Assembly (NCBI GenBank): GCA_964599875.1
Contig: CAZRHE010000005.1
Span: forward strand, 25,767 to 89,766
From: RGIG4097 sp964599875
GTDB taxonomy: Bacteria > Bacillota > Clostridia > Christensenellales > CAG-917
Length of the DNA: 64,000 nt
Reading direction: 5' to 3'
Each line of letters starts with the position of its first letter. Within the stretch, counting starts at the first letter, position 1. Shown here piece after piece: positions 27,288 through 34,826 of the stretch. The position numbers and the translations under genes were made by a program. The notes under the pieces are model-generated. The model ran no database searches and was not told the origin of the DNA. It saw nothing but the letters and a program-made list of their open reading frames with translations.

Positions 27288-28001
27288 TTATTTTCCGATA
27301 TAAGTGCCGATGCTTTCTCCTTCGAGTGCGCGCTTTATGCTGTCCTTTTCCATAAGGCTGAAAGCGATGATGGGGATTTCGTTGTCCATGCACATGGTGA
27401 TTGCGGTGGTGTCCATTGCTTTAAGCCCCATGGAAATGACGTCCATATAACTGAGTTTGTCGAATTTGACTGCGTCGGGATTGACTTTGGGGTCGCTGTC
27501 ATACACGCCGTCTACGTTCTTTGCAAGAAGAAGTGCGTTTGCGCCGATTTCAGCCGCGCGAAGTGCCGCGCCCGTATCCGTCGAGAAATAAGGATTGCCC
27601 GTGCCGCATGCGAATATGACGATTCTGCCTTTTTCGAGGTGGCGCATCGCTTTTCTCAAAATGTAAGGCTCCGCGACTTTTGTTATGGTGAGTGCGGTTT
27701 GAACTCTGACGGGGACCCCTCTTCTTTCGATTTGGTCTTGAATTGCAAGGGCGTTGATGACGGTTGCGAGCATTCCCATATGGTCTGCGGTTGTTTTGTT
27801 CATTTCGGTGTCCGCTTGTCTGCCTCTCCAGAAATTTCCTCCGCCGATGACGATACCGATTTCCGCGCCGAGTTTTTTGACTTCGATGATTTCGTCCACG
27901 ACTGCGCCGAGTTTGTTGAAATCGATGCCCATTCCGTTGTCGGTTGCGAGTGCCTCGCCCGAAAGTTTGATTATAACTCTTTTGAATTTAAGATTTGCCA
28001 T
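27288..28001 (-). CDS. pyrH: UMP kinase
   Basis: PyrH phosphorylates UMP to UDP in pyrimidine synthesis. The 237 aa protein has the amino-acid-kinase core: IIKLSGEAL, IVIGGGNFWRG, FACGTGNPYFSTDTGAALRA and a C-terminal MDNEIPIIAFSL. ATG 28001 is preceded by GAGG; further upstream the frame runs into a terminator hairpin and the tsf end. The gene depends on readthrough of that hairpin or on an unrecognised promoter inside tsf. Confidence 0.96.
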   Translation of the reverse strand: MANLKFKRVIIKLSGEALATDNGMGIDFNKLGAVVDEIIEVKKLGAEIGIVIGGGNFWRGRQADTEMNKTTADHMGMLATVINALAIQDQIERRGVPVRVQTALTITKVAEPYILRKAMRHLEKGRIVIFACGTGNPYFSTDTGAALRAAEIGANALLLAKNVDGVYDSDPKVNPDAVKFDKLSYMDVISMGLKAMDTTAITMCMDNEIPIIAFSLMEKDSIKRALEGESIGTYIGK

Positions 28002-28017
28002 ATATACCTCGCAAGAT

Positions 28018-28047
28018 AAAAAAAGAGGAACGCTCGACGCGCTCCCC
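28018..28047 (-). terminator. Terminator between tsf and pyrH
   Basis: On the minus strand GGGGAGCGC and GCGTTCCTC form a 9-bp stem (two G-U pairs) with loop GTCGA, followed by seven T residues. The pyrH ribosome-binding site begins seven bases later. It may give partial termination that sets the tsf/pyrH ratio. Confidence 0.8.
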
Positions 28048-28060
28048 TTTTGCATCGTTA

Positions 28061-28933
28061 TTATTTATTGAGTCCTGCTTGTTGCATAACTTCTTCTGCG
28101 AAATTGTCTTCTCTCTTTTGGAGTCCTTCGCCCATTTGATAACGAGTGAAGCGAATGACTTTTGCTCCGCCGTTTTGTGCAAGATATTGTGCGATGGTGA
28201 TATCGCCGTTCTTGACGAAAACTTGGTCGAGGAGGCAGATTTCTTTGAAGAACTTATTGATTCTGCCTTCTATCATCTTTTCGATGATTGCGAGAGGCTT
28301 GGGATTGGGTTCGTTCAAAGATTGTGCTTTGAGGATTTCTTTTTCGTGTGCGACTACGTCTGCGGGGACGTCGTCTTTGCAAACGTATTGTGCGTTTGCC
28401 GCCGCGATTTGGAGTGCCACGTCGTGGACGACTTCCTTAGGTGCGCATGCGCATGCTTCGACCATAACGCCGATTTTGCCGCCCATATGGATATAGGTGT
28501 CGACGGTGCTGTCGTTTGCGGTGTAAACGGTGAAACGTCTGATTGAGATTTTTTCTCCCATCTTCATGACGTATTCGTTGGTGACGTCGGTCATTGCCGC
28601 GGTGACTTCCGCGACGGTTGCGTTTTCGTTGTCGAGGACGTAATTTGCGACTTTGTCGACGTATTCACGGAAGATAGGACCGTTTGCGACGAAGTCGGAT
28701 TCGCAGTTGACTTCGATAAGGACGTGTTTATTGTCTTTGCTGGTTGCGTAGACAATGCCTTCCGCCGCGATACGAGATTCTTTCTTCGCTGCGGTTGCGA
28801 TGCCTTTTTCTCTGAGATAATCGATTGCGGCTTCCATGTCGCCGTCGGTCGCTACGAGTGCTTTTTTGCAATCCATCATACCGACACCGGTTCTACCGCG
28901 GAGTTCCATAACGTCTTTGCTTGTGAATGACAT
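28061..28933 (-). CDS. tsf: Elongation factor Ts
   Basis: EF-Ts exchanges GDP for GTP on EF-Tu. The N-terminal UBA-like part includes LRGRTGVGMMDCKKALVATDGDMEAAIDYLREKG split across the two conserved helices. The dimerisation core contains NCESDFVANG, which contacts EF-Tu. The 290 aa length is normal. It starts 28 bp after rpsB with AGGAG. Confidence 0.97.
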   Translation of the reverse strand: MSFTSKDVMELRGRTGVGMMDCKKALVATDGDMEAAIDYLREKGIATAAKKESRIAAEGIVYATSKDNKHVLIEVNCESDFVANGPIFREYVDKVANYVLDNENATVAEVTAAMTDVTNEYVMKMGEKISIRRFTVYTANDSTVDTYIHMGGKIGVMVEACACAPKEVVHDVALQIAAANAQYVCKDDVPADVVAHEKEILKAQSLNEPNPKPLAIIEKMIEGRINKFFKEICLLDQVFVKNGDITIAQYLAQNGGAKVIRFTRYQMGEGLQKREDNFAEEVMQQAGLNK

Positions 28934-28961
28934 AGTATATTCTCCTAATTATTTTACGATA

Positions 28962-29765
28962 TTATTCTGCTTCCTTCTCTGCGATTGCCTTTTCGAGGGC
29001 TTCTTCGGGAGAGAGAGTCGCTTCGGTTGCGGGTGCTTCTTCTGCTACGGTTTCTTCCGCCGCTTTGGGTGCGGTATAGGATTCACCTTGTCTTCCTTCG
29101 ATGACTGCGTCCGCCATCAAGGATGCGAAGAGTTGGATTGCGCGGATAGCGTCGTCGTTGCCGGGGATGACGTAATCGACGAGGTCGGGGTCACAGTTGG
29201 TATCTACGACTGCTACGATGGGGATGTTGAGTTTGCGTGCTTCTTTGATTGCGATTTCTTCTTTTTTGAGGTCGACTACAAAGAGGCATCCGGGCAAACC
29301 GCGCATATTTTTGATGCCGCCGAGGTTCTTTTCGAGGTCGTCGCGTTCTTTCTTGAGTGCTGCGACTTCTTTCTTGGGGAGCATCTCGAACTCACCGATG
29401 AGTTCTCTTTGATTGATTTTGTTGAGTCTGTCTATACGAGTGCGGATGGTCTTGAAGTTGGTGAGAGTGCCACCGAGCCATCTTTGGTTGATATAGAACA
29501 TGTCGCAACGTTCCGCTTCTTGTTGGATTGCGTCTTGGGCTTGTTTTTTGGTTCCGACGAAAAGGACGGATTTGCCTTCTGCCGCGATGCTCTTCACAAA
29601 TTGATATGCAGCCTCGACGTGGTCGACGGAGATTGCAAGGTCGATAATGTGAATATCGTTGCGGGTTGCGTAGATGTACCTTGACATTTTAGGATTCCAT
29701 CTTTTGGTTTGATGTCCGAAGTGGACGCCTGCTTCGAGCAGGGCTTTCATGGTTGTTACGGCCAT
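28962..29765 (-). CDS. rpsB: 30S ribosomal protein S2
   Basis: S2 binds the head-body junction of the 30S subunit, with S1 where present. The N-terminus MKALLEAGVHFGHQTKRWNPKM and the block GTKKQAQDAIQQEAERC are diagnostic. The C-terminal 35 residues (about 232-267) form a Glu/Ala-rich acidic extension not essential to the fold. The protein is 267 aa. Its leader contains two GGAGG sequences, one of which can pair in a stem. Confidence 0.97.
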   Translation of the reverse strand: MAVTTMKALLEAGVHFGHQTKRWNPKMSRYIYATRNDIHIIDLAISVDHVEAAYQFVKSIAAEGKSVLFVGTKKQAQDAIQQEAERCDMFYINQRWLGGTLTNFKTIRTRIDRLNKINQRELIGEFEMLPKKEVAALKKERDDLEKNLGGIKNMRGLPGCLFVVDLKKEEIAIKEARKLNIPIVAVVDTNCDPDLVDYVIPGNDDAIRAIQLFASLMADAVIEGRQGESYTAPKAAEETVAEEAPATEATLSPEEALEKAIAEKEAE

Positions 29766-29859
29766 TTTATGGTCCTCCTTGATTTGTTTTTACCTCCTTC
29801 GGTTTCGACGTCCGAGCCACCGATGGAACGACACGAACTCCGCCGAAGTGTGCGGTGCG
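29766..29859 (-). promoter_or_regulatory. Structured 94-nt 5' leader of rpsB
   Basis: From the predicted +1 (29859) to the start codon, CTTCGG can pair with CCGAAG just before a first GGAGG. An inner CCA-TCGG-TGG hairpin is also possible. A second GGAGG sits at normal distance from ATG. This layout suggests translational autoregulation by S2 (inference). Confidence 0.45.
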
Positions 29860-29865
29860 ATGATG

Positions 29866-29894
29866 ATTATATTATATAAATAAATTTTTTGCAA
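29866..29894 (-). promoter_or_regulatory. SigA-type promoter of rpsB-tsf-pyrH
   Basis: TTGCAA (29889-29894) and TATAAT (29866-29871) are 17 bp apart, in an AT-rich context typical of strong ribosomal promoters. Confidence 0.8.
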
Positions 29895-29955
29895 GAAAAA
29901 TAAACAACTTTTTCAAGCAAATTTGAGAAGATTTCGATGCGGAGCGAAAATCCGA

Positions 29956-30270
29956 TTATTCTTCTCCCCCGTCCCATTCTTCGAGCATTTTGATAAACTC
30001 GTTGAATACCTTTTCGAGGACGTCGTCGTCTTCGATTGCCGCGAAGTTGGTGTTGCCCTCTTTATCTTCGACGATTTCGTAAATGAGGACTTCGTCTTCT
30101 TCGATATCGGGAAGGGGCTCGACGGGTTTCATGACGATATACCATTTGTCGTCCACATCCAAGGTTGCAAGTTCGTAAAACTCCTCGTCTTTGTCGGTTG
30201 CTTCGTTATAAAGGACGATAATATCGTCGTCTTCGGTTGCTTCGTTTTGGTCTTTGAAAAAGTCTGCCAT
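29956..30270 (-). CDS. DUF1292 protein, YrzB family
   Basis: This small acidic protein (104 aa) of unknown function has the DUF1292 core DDIIVLYNEATDKDEEFYELATLDVDDKWYI in two adjacent strands. In Bacilli the homologue YrzB is next to the RuvX gene (yrrK), and it is adjacent to ruvX here too. A promoter and AGGAG precede it. Nothing in the sequence suggests an enzyme; its abundance of Asp and Glu is a family trait. Confidence 0.88.
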   Translation of the reverse strand: MADFFKDQNEATEDDDIIVLYNEATDKDEEFYELATLDVDDKWYIVMKPVEPLPDIEEDEVLIYEIVEDKEGNTNFAAIEDDDVLEKVFNEFIKMLEEWDGGEE

Positions 30271-30295
30271 AATGGTTCTCCTTTATTTTGGATAG

Positions 30296-30324
30296 ATTTT
30301 AGCACGAATCGGATGAAAAATCAA
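30296..30324 (-). promoter_or_regulatory. SigA-type promoter of the DUF1292 gene, overlapping a hairpin
   Basis: TTGATT (30319-30324) and TAAAAT (30296-30301) have a 17 bp spacer. Immediately upstream, CGCAATTATCGC and GCGATATTGCG (30326-30354) form a stem that probably ends ruvX transcription. Confidence 0.65.
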
Positions 30325-30398
30325 TACGCAATATCGCGCCGTGCGATAATTGCGAAATCAAAATTCTCCGATTTTTTTATTTTGGTGTGTTAGAATAT

Positions 30399-30818
30399 CT
30401 ATTTTCTACCGTCGAGATAGGACTGCAAAATTATTGTCGCGGCGACTTTGTCTATGACGGTTTTGCGTTTTTCGCGTCTGACGTCCGCCTCGATGAGCAT
30501 TCTTTCGGCGGATACGGTCGTCAGTCTTTCGTCGACGTATATGACTTCGAGTCCGCTTGCCTCTTTGAGTGCGTCCCCGAATTCTCTTGTGACCTCTACT
30601 CTGGGACCTGCGGTGCCGTCCATATTGAGGGGAAGTCCCAAAACGAATGCGTCCGCGTCTTCCTTTTTTGCGTAGTCCACGAAGTACGCGATATCTTGCT
30701 CGAAGGTTTTACCCTTTCTCACGTAAGTTTCTCTCGGATTTGCGGTGATGCCGAGCATATCGCTGACCGCAACTCCTATTCTGACGTCGCCGACGTCGAG
30801 CGCAACTTTTCTTTTCAT
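30399..30818 (-). CDS. ruvX: Putative Holliday junction resolvase / pre-16S rRNA nuclease RuvX (YqgF)
   Basis: This 139 aa RNase H-fold nuclease trims the 5' end of pre-16S rRNA in Escherichia coli. ALDVGDVRIGVAVSD holds the first catalytic aspartate, and the mid-motif GLPLNMDGTAGPR and the late VDERLTTVSAE segment are present. It follows the ABC permease by eight bases with AGGAG. The ruvX-DUF1292 pair is conserved. Confidence 0.95.
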   Translation of the reverse strand: MKRKVALDVGDVRIGVAVSDMLGITANPRETYVRKGKTFEQDIAYFVDYAKKEDADAFVLGLPLNMDGTAGPRVEVTREFGDALKEASGLEVIYVDERLTTVSAERMLIEADVRREKRKTVIDKVAATIILQSYLDGRK

Positions 30819-30826
30819 TTTTCTCC

Positions 30827-32548
30827 TTATTTCAAAAATCCGCTTTTCTTGAATTTGAAAGAGCGTTTTTCTTTGGTTTTGTATTTATTTTCGTCCATTC
30901 TATCGTAAAGGATTTCTCCCTTTTTGAAAAGCAATACGTTGAATATTCCCGCTACGAGCAAGGATATTGCGATTACAGTCCCCCAAAACGCCGCGTATGA
31001 GCCTACGTAGCCGATAAGGGGCTCGGTCGCGGCAAACGTGCAGGCAAGCAGGACTATCGCGACCGCAACGACGAAACATATCAAAAACGGTATCGCGAGA
31101 AGTATATTGCTCATTTGCAGTTCGGAGGTGTCTTTCCAGTCGAGATTGGGGCGTTTCATATCAATAAGCACGGACAGTGCGTTTATTCCCGACGTGAATA
31201 TCATCATGGCAAGTCCGAAAAGAAGTGCGTTGACCGCTCCCGTTTCCATAAACGCCCCTACTATTATCGCAAGCACGACTATGCCGACGGCGGACACGAT
31301 ATTTGCAAACAATATCTTTTCCGCGATGAATTCTTTCGACTTTATAGGCAGTTGTTTCATGACGTAGTATGCGTTTCCGTCGCGACTAAACGCAAGCACT
31401 GCGGACATATTTGTCGCGGAATTTAAGAGCATGGAATACAAAAACGCCACTCCCGTTTGAATCATAGGGACGATTAAGTTTTCTTTTTCCTCGGGCGACA
31501 GCATAATGGAATACGCTTCGGGGTCCGAGAATTTGAACGCAACGATTAACACGACGGGCGCGATTACCGCGTTGAGAAAGGACGTCAACGCAAGCCCGGG
31601 ATATCGCACGAGAGATTTGAAATCCCTTTCAAGCAATGCCGCGATATGCGTGTTTTTGCGGAAATTGGATTTATGCGAGGATTTGCCGCTCCTTGTTTCG
31701 AGTTGCGCCGCAACCGCCTTGCCGTAAAACGCTTTCGTCATCATGGTTATCAAAGCGATAAGCCCTACGTATATTGCCGCTGTGATTCCGAAATTTGCAA
31801 GGGAATTTATGCCGAGGGACGCATATATCAAAACCTTGTCGGGATAGCCGACGTTGGCGACTTTTACGATAATCGAAACTGCGTTTTCGGACAGTCCTTC
31901 TATTGAATTGGAATCCGAAAATTGCGGCACTATGGCAAAATAAAATCCGAACAAAACCGCAAACAATATCAGTGTCGTTACGGTGCCTATCGCCGCCCTT
32001 CTCTTGAAGAATCTCGACAGATACATAATGGGCATCGACAGGACGGACGCAAGTGCAAGCGGCAATATGGGCGTCAGCAATATAATCAACAAAATGAGCG
32101 GATAGAATGCTGGAAAAACATAATATCCGCTTATGCTTGCCGTTATGGACATCGTGAGCAGCGCAGGCAAAAGTACGTAGGCGGCGATGATGAGTTCGTT
32201 AACGTAAACGACGGATATTTTGGCAAAATACAGCGTCGTCGGCTTAATGGGAAGAGAGGATAAAAACGCGTTGTCGTCGGATAGATACAGCGTGGATAAT
32301 ATTCCCTGCACCGCAAAAAAGAAAGACAGTGCCTGCGCCGACAAAACGACCACCGTTACGACGTGCGGAAATACGTTGTTTTGCATAGCAAGCGGCGTCA
32401 GAGTGCCGAGCATCATACAAATCAATACGAGTAGCGGCGACGTGAATAAACCCGCAAGCACGAGATTTGGGACTTTGTGTTTTTTTCCGACGGTCGTGCC
32501 GAAATAATTCTTCGCAAGAAATTTGAAAAGGAGTAGGAATTTATTCAT
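30827..32548 (-). CDS. ABC transporter permease (ABC-2-like exporter), 573 aa
   Basis: This large integral membrane protein has about 12 hydrophobic segments in two halves, resembling putative ABC exporter permeases of the YtrF/TIGR-type family in Clostridia. Basic loops (MKRPNLDWKDTSELQMSN) face the cytoplasm. Its start overlaps the ATPase gene by eight bases, so the pair forms one transporter. The substrate is unknown and no substrate-binding protein is nearby. Confidence 0.8.
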   Translation of the reverse strand: MNKFLLLFKFLAKNYFGTTVGKKHKVPNLVLAGLFTSPLLVLICMMLGTLTPLAMQNNVFPHVVTVVVLSAQALSFFFAVQGILSTLYLSDDNAFLSSLPIKPTTLYFAKISVVYVNELIIAAYVLLPALLTMSITASISGYYVFPAFYPLILLIILLTPILPLALASVLSMPIMYLSRFFKRRAAIGTVTTLILFAVLFGFYFAIVPQFSDSNSIEGLSENAVSIIVKVANVGYPDKVLIYASLGINSLANFGITAAIYVGLIALITMMTKAFYGKAVAAQLETRSGKSSHKSNFRKNTHIAALLERDFKSLVRYPGLALTSFLNAVIAPVVLIVAFKFSDPEAYSIMLSPEEKENLIVPMIQTGVAFLYSMLLNSATNMSAVLAFSRDGNAYYVMKQLPIKSKEFIAEKILFANIVSAVGIVVLAIIVGAFMETGAVNALLFGLAMMIFTSGINALSVLIDMKRPNLDWKDTSELQMSNILLAIPFLICFVVAVAIVLLACTFAATEPLIGYVGSYAAFWGTVIAISLLVAGIFNVLLFKKGEILYDRMDENKYKTKEKRSFKFKKSGFLK

Positions 32549-33281
32549 TTTCGCTCGTTTCGTTTGAAGTGATTTGCAAGAATAAGTCTTCGAGTGAACT
32601 CGACAATCCGCTTTCGTGCAGTTCTGAAACAGAGCAAACGGTTATCAAATTGCCTTTATCTATAATGCCTACTCTGTCGCAGACTTTTTCAACGACGTCG
32701 AGGACGTGCGAACTGAAAAACACGCTTTTCCCTTCGTTTGCATACTCCCTCATCAGATTTTTGAGGTTATATGCGGATTTAGGATCGAGTCCCGTGAGCG
32801 GCTCGTCCAAAATCCAAAGTTCGGGCTCGTGAATAAGTGCGCCTATGACGTTGAGTTTTTGTTTCATTCCGTGGGAATAACTCTTTATTTGGTCGTTTAT
32901 CGCGCTTTTGAGGTCGAAAATTTCGAGATACTTGTCAAGTCGCGCTTTTCTTTCGCTTTCGGGAACGTCATAGACGTTCGCCATAAAATTGACGTATTCC
33001 GCTCCCGTCAACCTTTCGTAAGTCGCGTGGTCGTCGGATACGTAGCCGATAAGGCGTTTTGCCTCTATCGGAGATGATTTAAGGTCTATTCCGCCTATCC
33101 GTATATTGCCGTCGTCGTATGACAAAATGCCCGTAGCGCACTTAATCGTCGTGGATTTGCCCGCGCCGTTGGGACCTATAAAGCCGAAAATCTCCCCGGG
33201 TTTGACTTCCAAAGAGAGATTGTTCACCGCAGGGACTGCGTTTTTTGAATAGGTTTTCGTCAGATTGTTGATTTTGAGCAT
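32541..33281 (-). CDS. ABC transporter ATP-binding protein
   Basis: This 246 aa nucleotide-binding subunit has Walker A GFIGPNGAGKSTTIK, the Q-loop region IGYVSDDHATYERLTG, the signature YSHGMKQKL and Walker B LWILDEPLTGLDP. The sequence fits the CcmA/YtrB-like exporters. It lies between rarA (four bases upstream) and the permease (overlap). The neighbours are DNA and rRNA maturation genes, so context does not reveal the substrate. Confidence 0.93.
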   Translation of the reverse strand: MLKINNLTKTYSKNAVPAVNNLSLEVKPGEIFGFIGPNGAGKSTTIKCATGILSYDDGNIRIGGIDLKSSPIEAKRLIGYVSDDHATYERLTGAEYVNFMANVYDVPESERKARLDKYLEIFDLKSAINDQIKSYSHGMKQKLNVIGALIHEPELWILDEPLTGLDPKSAYNLKNLMREYANEGKSVFFSSHVLDVVEKVCDRVGIIDKGNLITVCSVSELHESGLSSSLEDLFLQITSNETSENE

Positions 33282-33285
33282 ACTA

Positions 33286-34587
33286 TTACGGTTTGAATTT
33301 TGATTTTCTTTGTGCTTTTCTTTCCTTGACGACCTTTTCGAATCCGTTTTCGGTCGGCTCGTAGAAGACTACGGATTTCAACTCGTCGGGAAGATATTGT
33401 TGGTCAACCCAACCGCCGTAATCGTGCGGATACTTGTATCCGCTTATTTGCTCCCCTTTGTAGTTCGGGTCGCGAAGATATACGGGGACGGATTCTCTTT
33501 TTACGGTGCGCACGGCGTTTTCCGCGTTCATCATAGCGACTTCGACCTTGTTTGATTTCGGTGCTTCCGCAACATAAATTATGCCCTCCGTGAGAGGGAT
33601 TTTTCCCTCGGGCAAGCCGATTTTTTCATATGCGTTCATTGCTGAAACCGCTACGACGAGTGCGTTGGGATCCGCCATGCCTACGTCTTCTGCGGCGTGG
33701 ATAACGATTCTTCTTGCGATGAGCATGGGGTCAAGCCCTGCGTCTATGAGCCTCATCGCCCAATAAACAGCGGCGTCCGAGTCGCTTCCGCGCATACTCT
33801 TAATGAATGCGGAAATGATATCGTAATACATGCTTTCGTCAAAGCCGAGAGCCTTTTTTTGAATGGATTGTTCCGCGACTTTTTTGTCTACGCGGATAAC
33901 TCCGTCTGCGCCTGCGTGCGTCGTGATGACCGCAAGTTCGAGCGCGTTGAGCGCGGTGCGCAAATCTCCGCCCGACGCCCAAGCAAGATGAGATAATGCC
34001 TCGTCGTCTATGACGACGTTCATATCTCCGAGCCCTCTTTCTTTGTCCGAAAGCGCATATTTTAGTCCTTTCAAAACGTCTTTATCCGTAAGACGAGAGA
34101 ATTCGAAAACCCTGCATCTCGACACGATTGCGCGCGTCATATTCGCATACGGATTTTCAGTCGTCGAGCCGATGAAAATTATGTATCCCTGCTCTATCGC
34201 TTGCAAAACGCTGTCCGATTGCGCCTTATTCCACCTATGACACTCGTCGAGTAGCAAATAAGTGCGTTTGCCGTAAATTCTTAAAAGTTCTTTTGCGTCT
34301 TCAATAACCTTTTTTGCGTCCGCAACACCCGCCGTGACTGCGTTGAGTTTGACGAAGTTTGCGTTCGTATTTTGTGCGATAATATGCGCAAGAGTGGTTT
34401 TTCCCGTGCCGGGAGGACCGTAAAAAATGCAACTTCCCAGCCTATCTGCGGAAATCGCTCTTCGAAGAAGAGAACCTTCTCCTACGATTTTTGATTGACC
34501 GATAAACTCGTCGAGAGTGCGCGGACGCATCCTTTCGGCGAGGGGTGCCATTTTTTCAACGTTGTTTTGCAAATCGAATAAGTCCAT
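33286..34587 (-). CDS. rarA: Replication-associated recombination protein RarA (MgsA) AAA ATPase
   Basis: RarA acts at stalled forks, related to clamp-loader ATPases. The protein opens MDLFDL and then APLAERMRPRTLDEFIGQ. Walker A is FYGPPGTGKTTLA, Walker B LLLDECHRW, and the SSB-binding C-terminal domain follows. The length is 433 aa. A TTTACA/TATAAT promoter places +1 on the A of ATG 34587, and no Shine-Dalgarno sequence is present, so the mRNA looks leaderless. A second Met 12 codons later also lacks a ribosome-binding site. Confidence 0.94.
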   Translation of the reverse strand: MDLFDLQNNVEKMAPLAERMRPRTLDEFIGQSKIVGEGSLLRRAISADRLGSCIFYGPPGTGKTTLAHIIAQNTNANFVKLNAVTAGVADAKKVIEDAKELLRIYGKRTYLLLDECHRWNKAQSDSVLQAIEQGYIIFIGSTTENPYANMTRAIVSRCRVFEFSRLTDKDVLKGLKYALSDKERGLGDMNVVIDDEALSHLAWASGGDLRTALNALELAVITTHAGADGVIRVDKKVAEQSIQKKALGFDESMYYDIISAFIKSMRGSDSDAAVYWAMRLIDAGLDPMLIARRIVIHAAEDVGMADPNALVVAVSAMNAYEKIGLPEGKIPLTEGIIYVAEAPKSNKVEVAMMNAENAVRTVKRESVPVYLRDPNYKGEQISGYKYPHDYGGWVDQQYLPDELKSVVFYEPTENGFEKVVKERKAQRKSKFKP

Positions 34588-34593
34588 ACTTTA

Positions 34594-34621
34594 ATTATAA
34601 ATCTTTTTATTGAAATGTAAA
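34594..34621 (-). promoter_or_regulatory. rarA promoter with predicted leaderless start
   Basis: TTTACA (34616-34621), a 16 bp spacer and TATAAT (34594-34599) are followed by six bases and then ATG. The usual +1 (seven bases past -10) falls on the A of the start codon. Confidence 0.7.
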
Positions 34622-34648
34622 GAAAAATGTCACAGACTGCTTTTGAAT

Positions 34649-34732
34649 AAAAAATGCCTTGTTTCAAAGTTACAAAGTAACTTGCGACAAGGACGGCAAA
34701 GTTGCAAGACCGTCAAAGTCGTAAACAAGGCA
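34649..34732 (-). ncRNA. Candidate small structured RNA ending in a terminator
   Basis: On the minus strand TGCCTTGTTT (34732-34723) pairs perfectly with AAACAAGGCA (34664-34655), followed by six T residues. Inside are two further hairpins: GACGG/CCGTC (34714-34710 with 34696-34692) and AAGTTAC/GTAACTT around TTT (34683-34677 with 34673-34667). It follows another terminator, so it may be a tandem terminator, a 3'-UTR RNA or an independent RNA. I recognise no known family. Confidence 0.4.
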
Positions 34733-34747
34733 AGGCACAAGTCAAGC

Positions 34748-34772
34748 GATAAAACCGCCAACCAAAGGCGGT
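34748..34772 (-). terminator. Terminator after the unknown 461-aa gene
   Basis: ACCGCC and GGCGGT form a perfect 6-bp stem with loop TTTGGTT, followed by TTTATC on the minus strand. Confidence 0.7.
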
Positions 34773-34826
34773 GATATCCAATTTGACGATTTTATGTTAA
34801 TCGATAAAAAGAACTTTTGTCAACGA

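Noticed and set aside
30386..30401. 16-base match to the DUF1508 promoter (GTGTGTTAGAATATCT) next to the ruvX stop
   Set aside because: There is no -35 box at the right distance, it points into ruvX, and one such match is expected by chance in an AT-biased window of this size.
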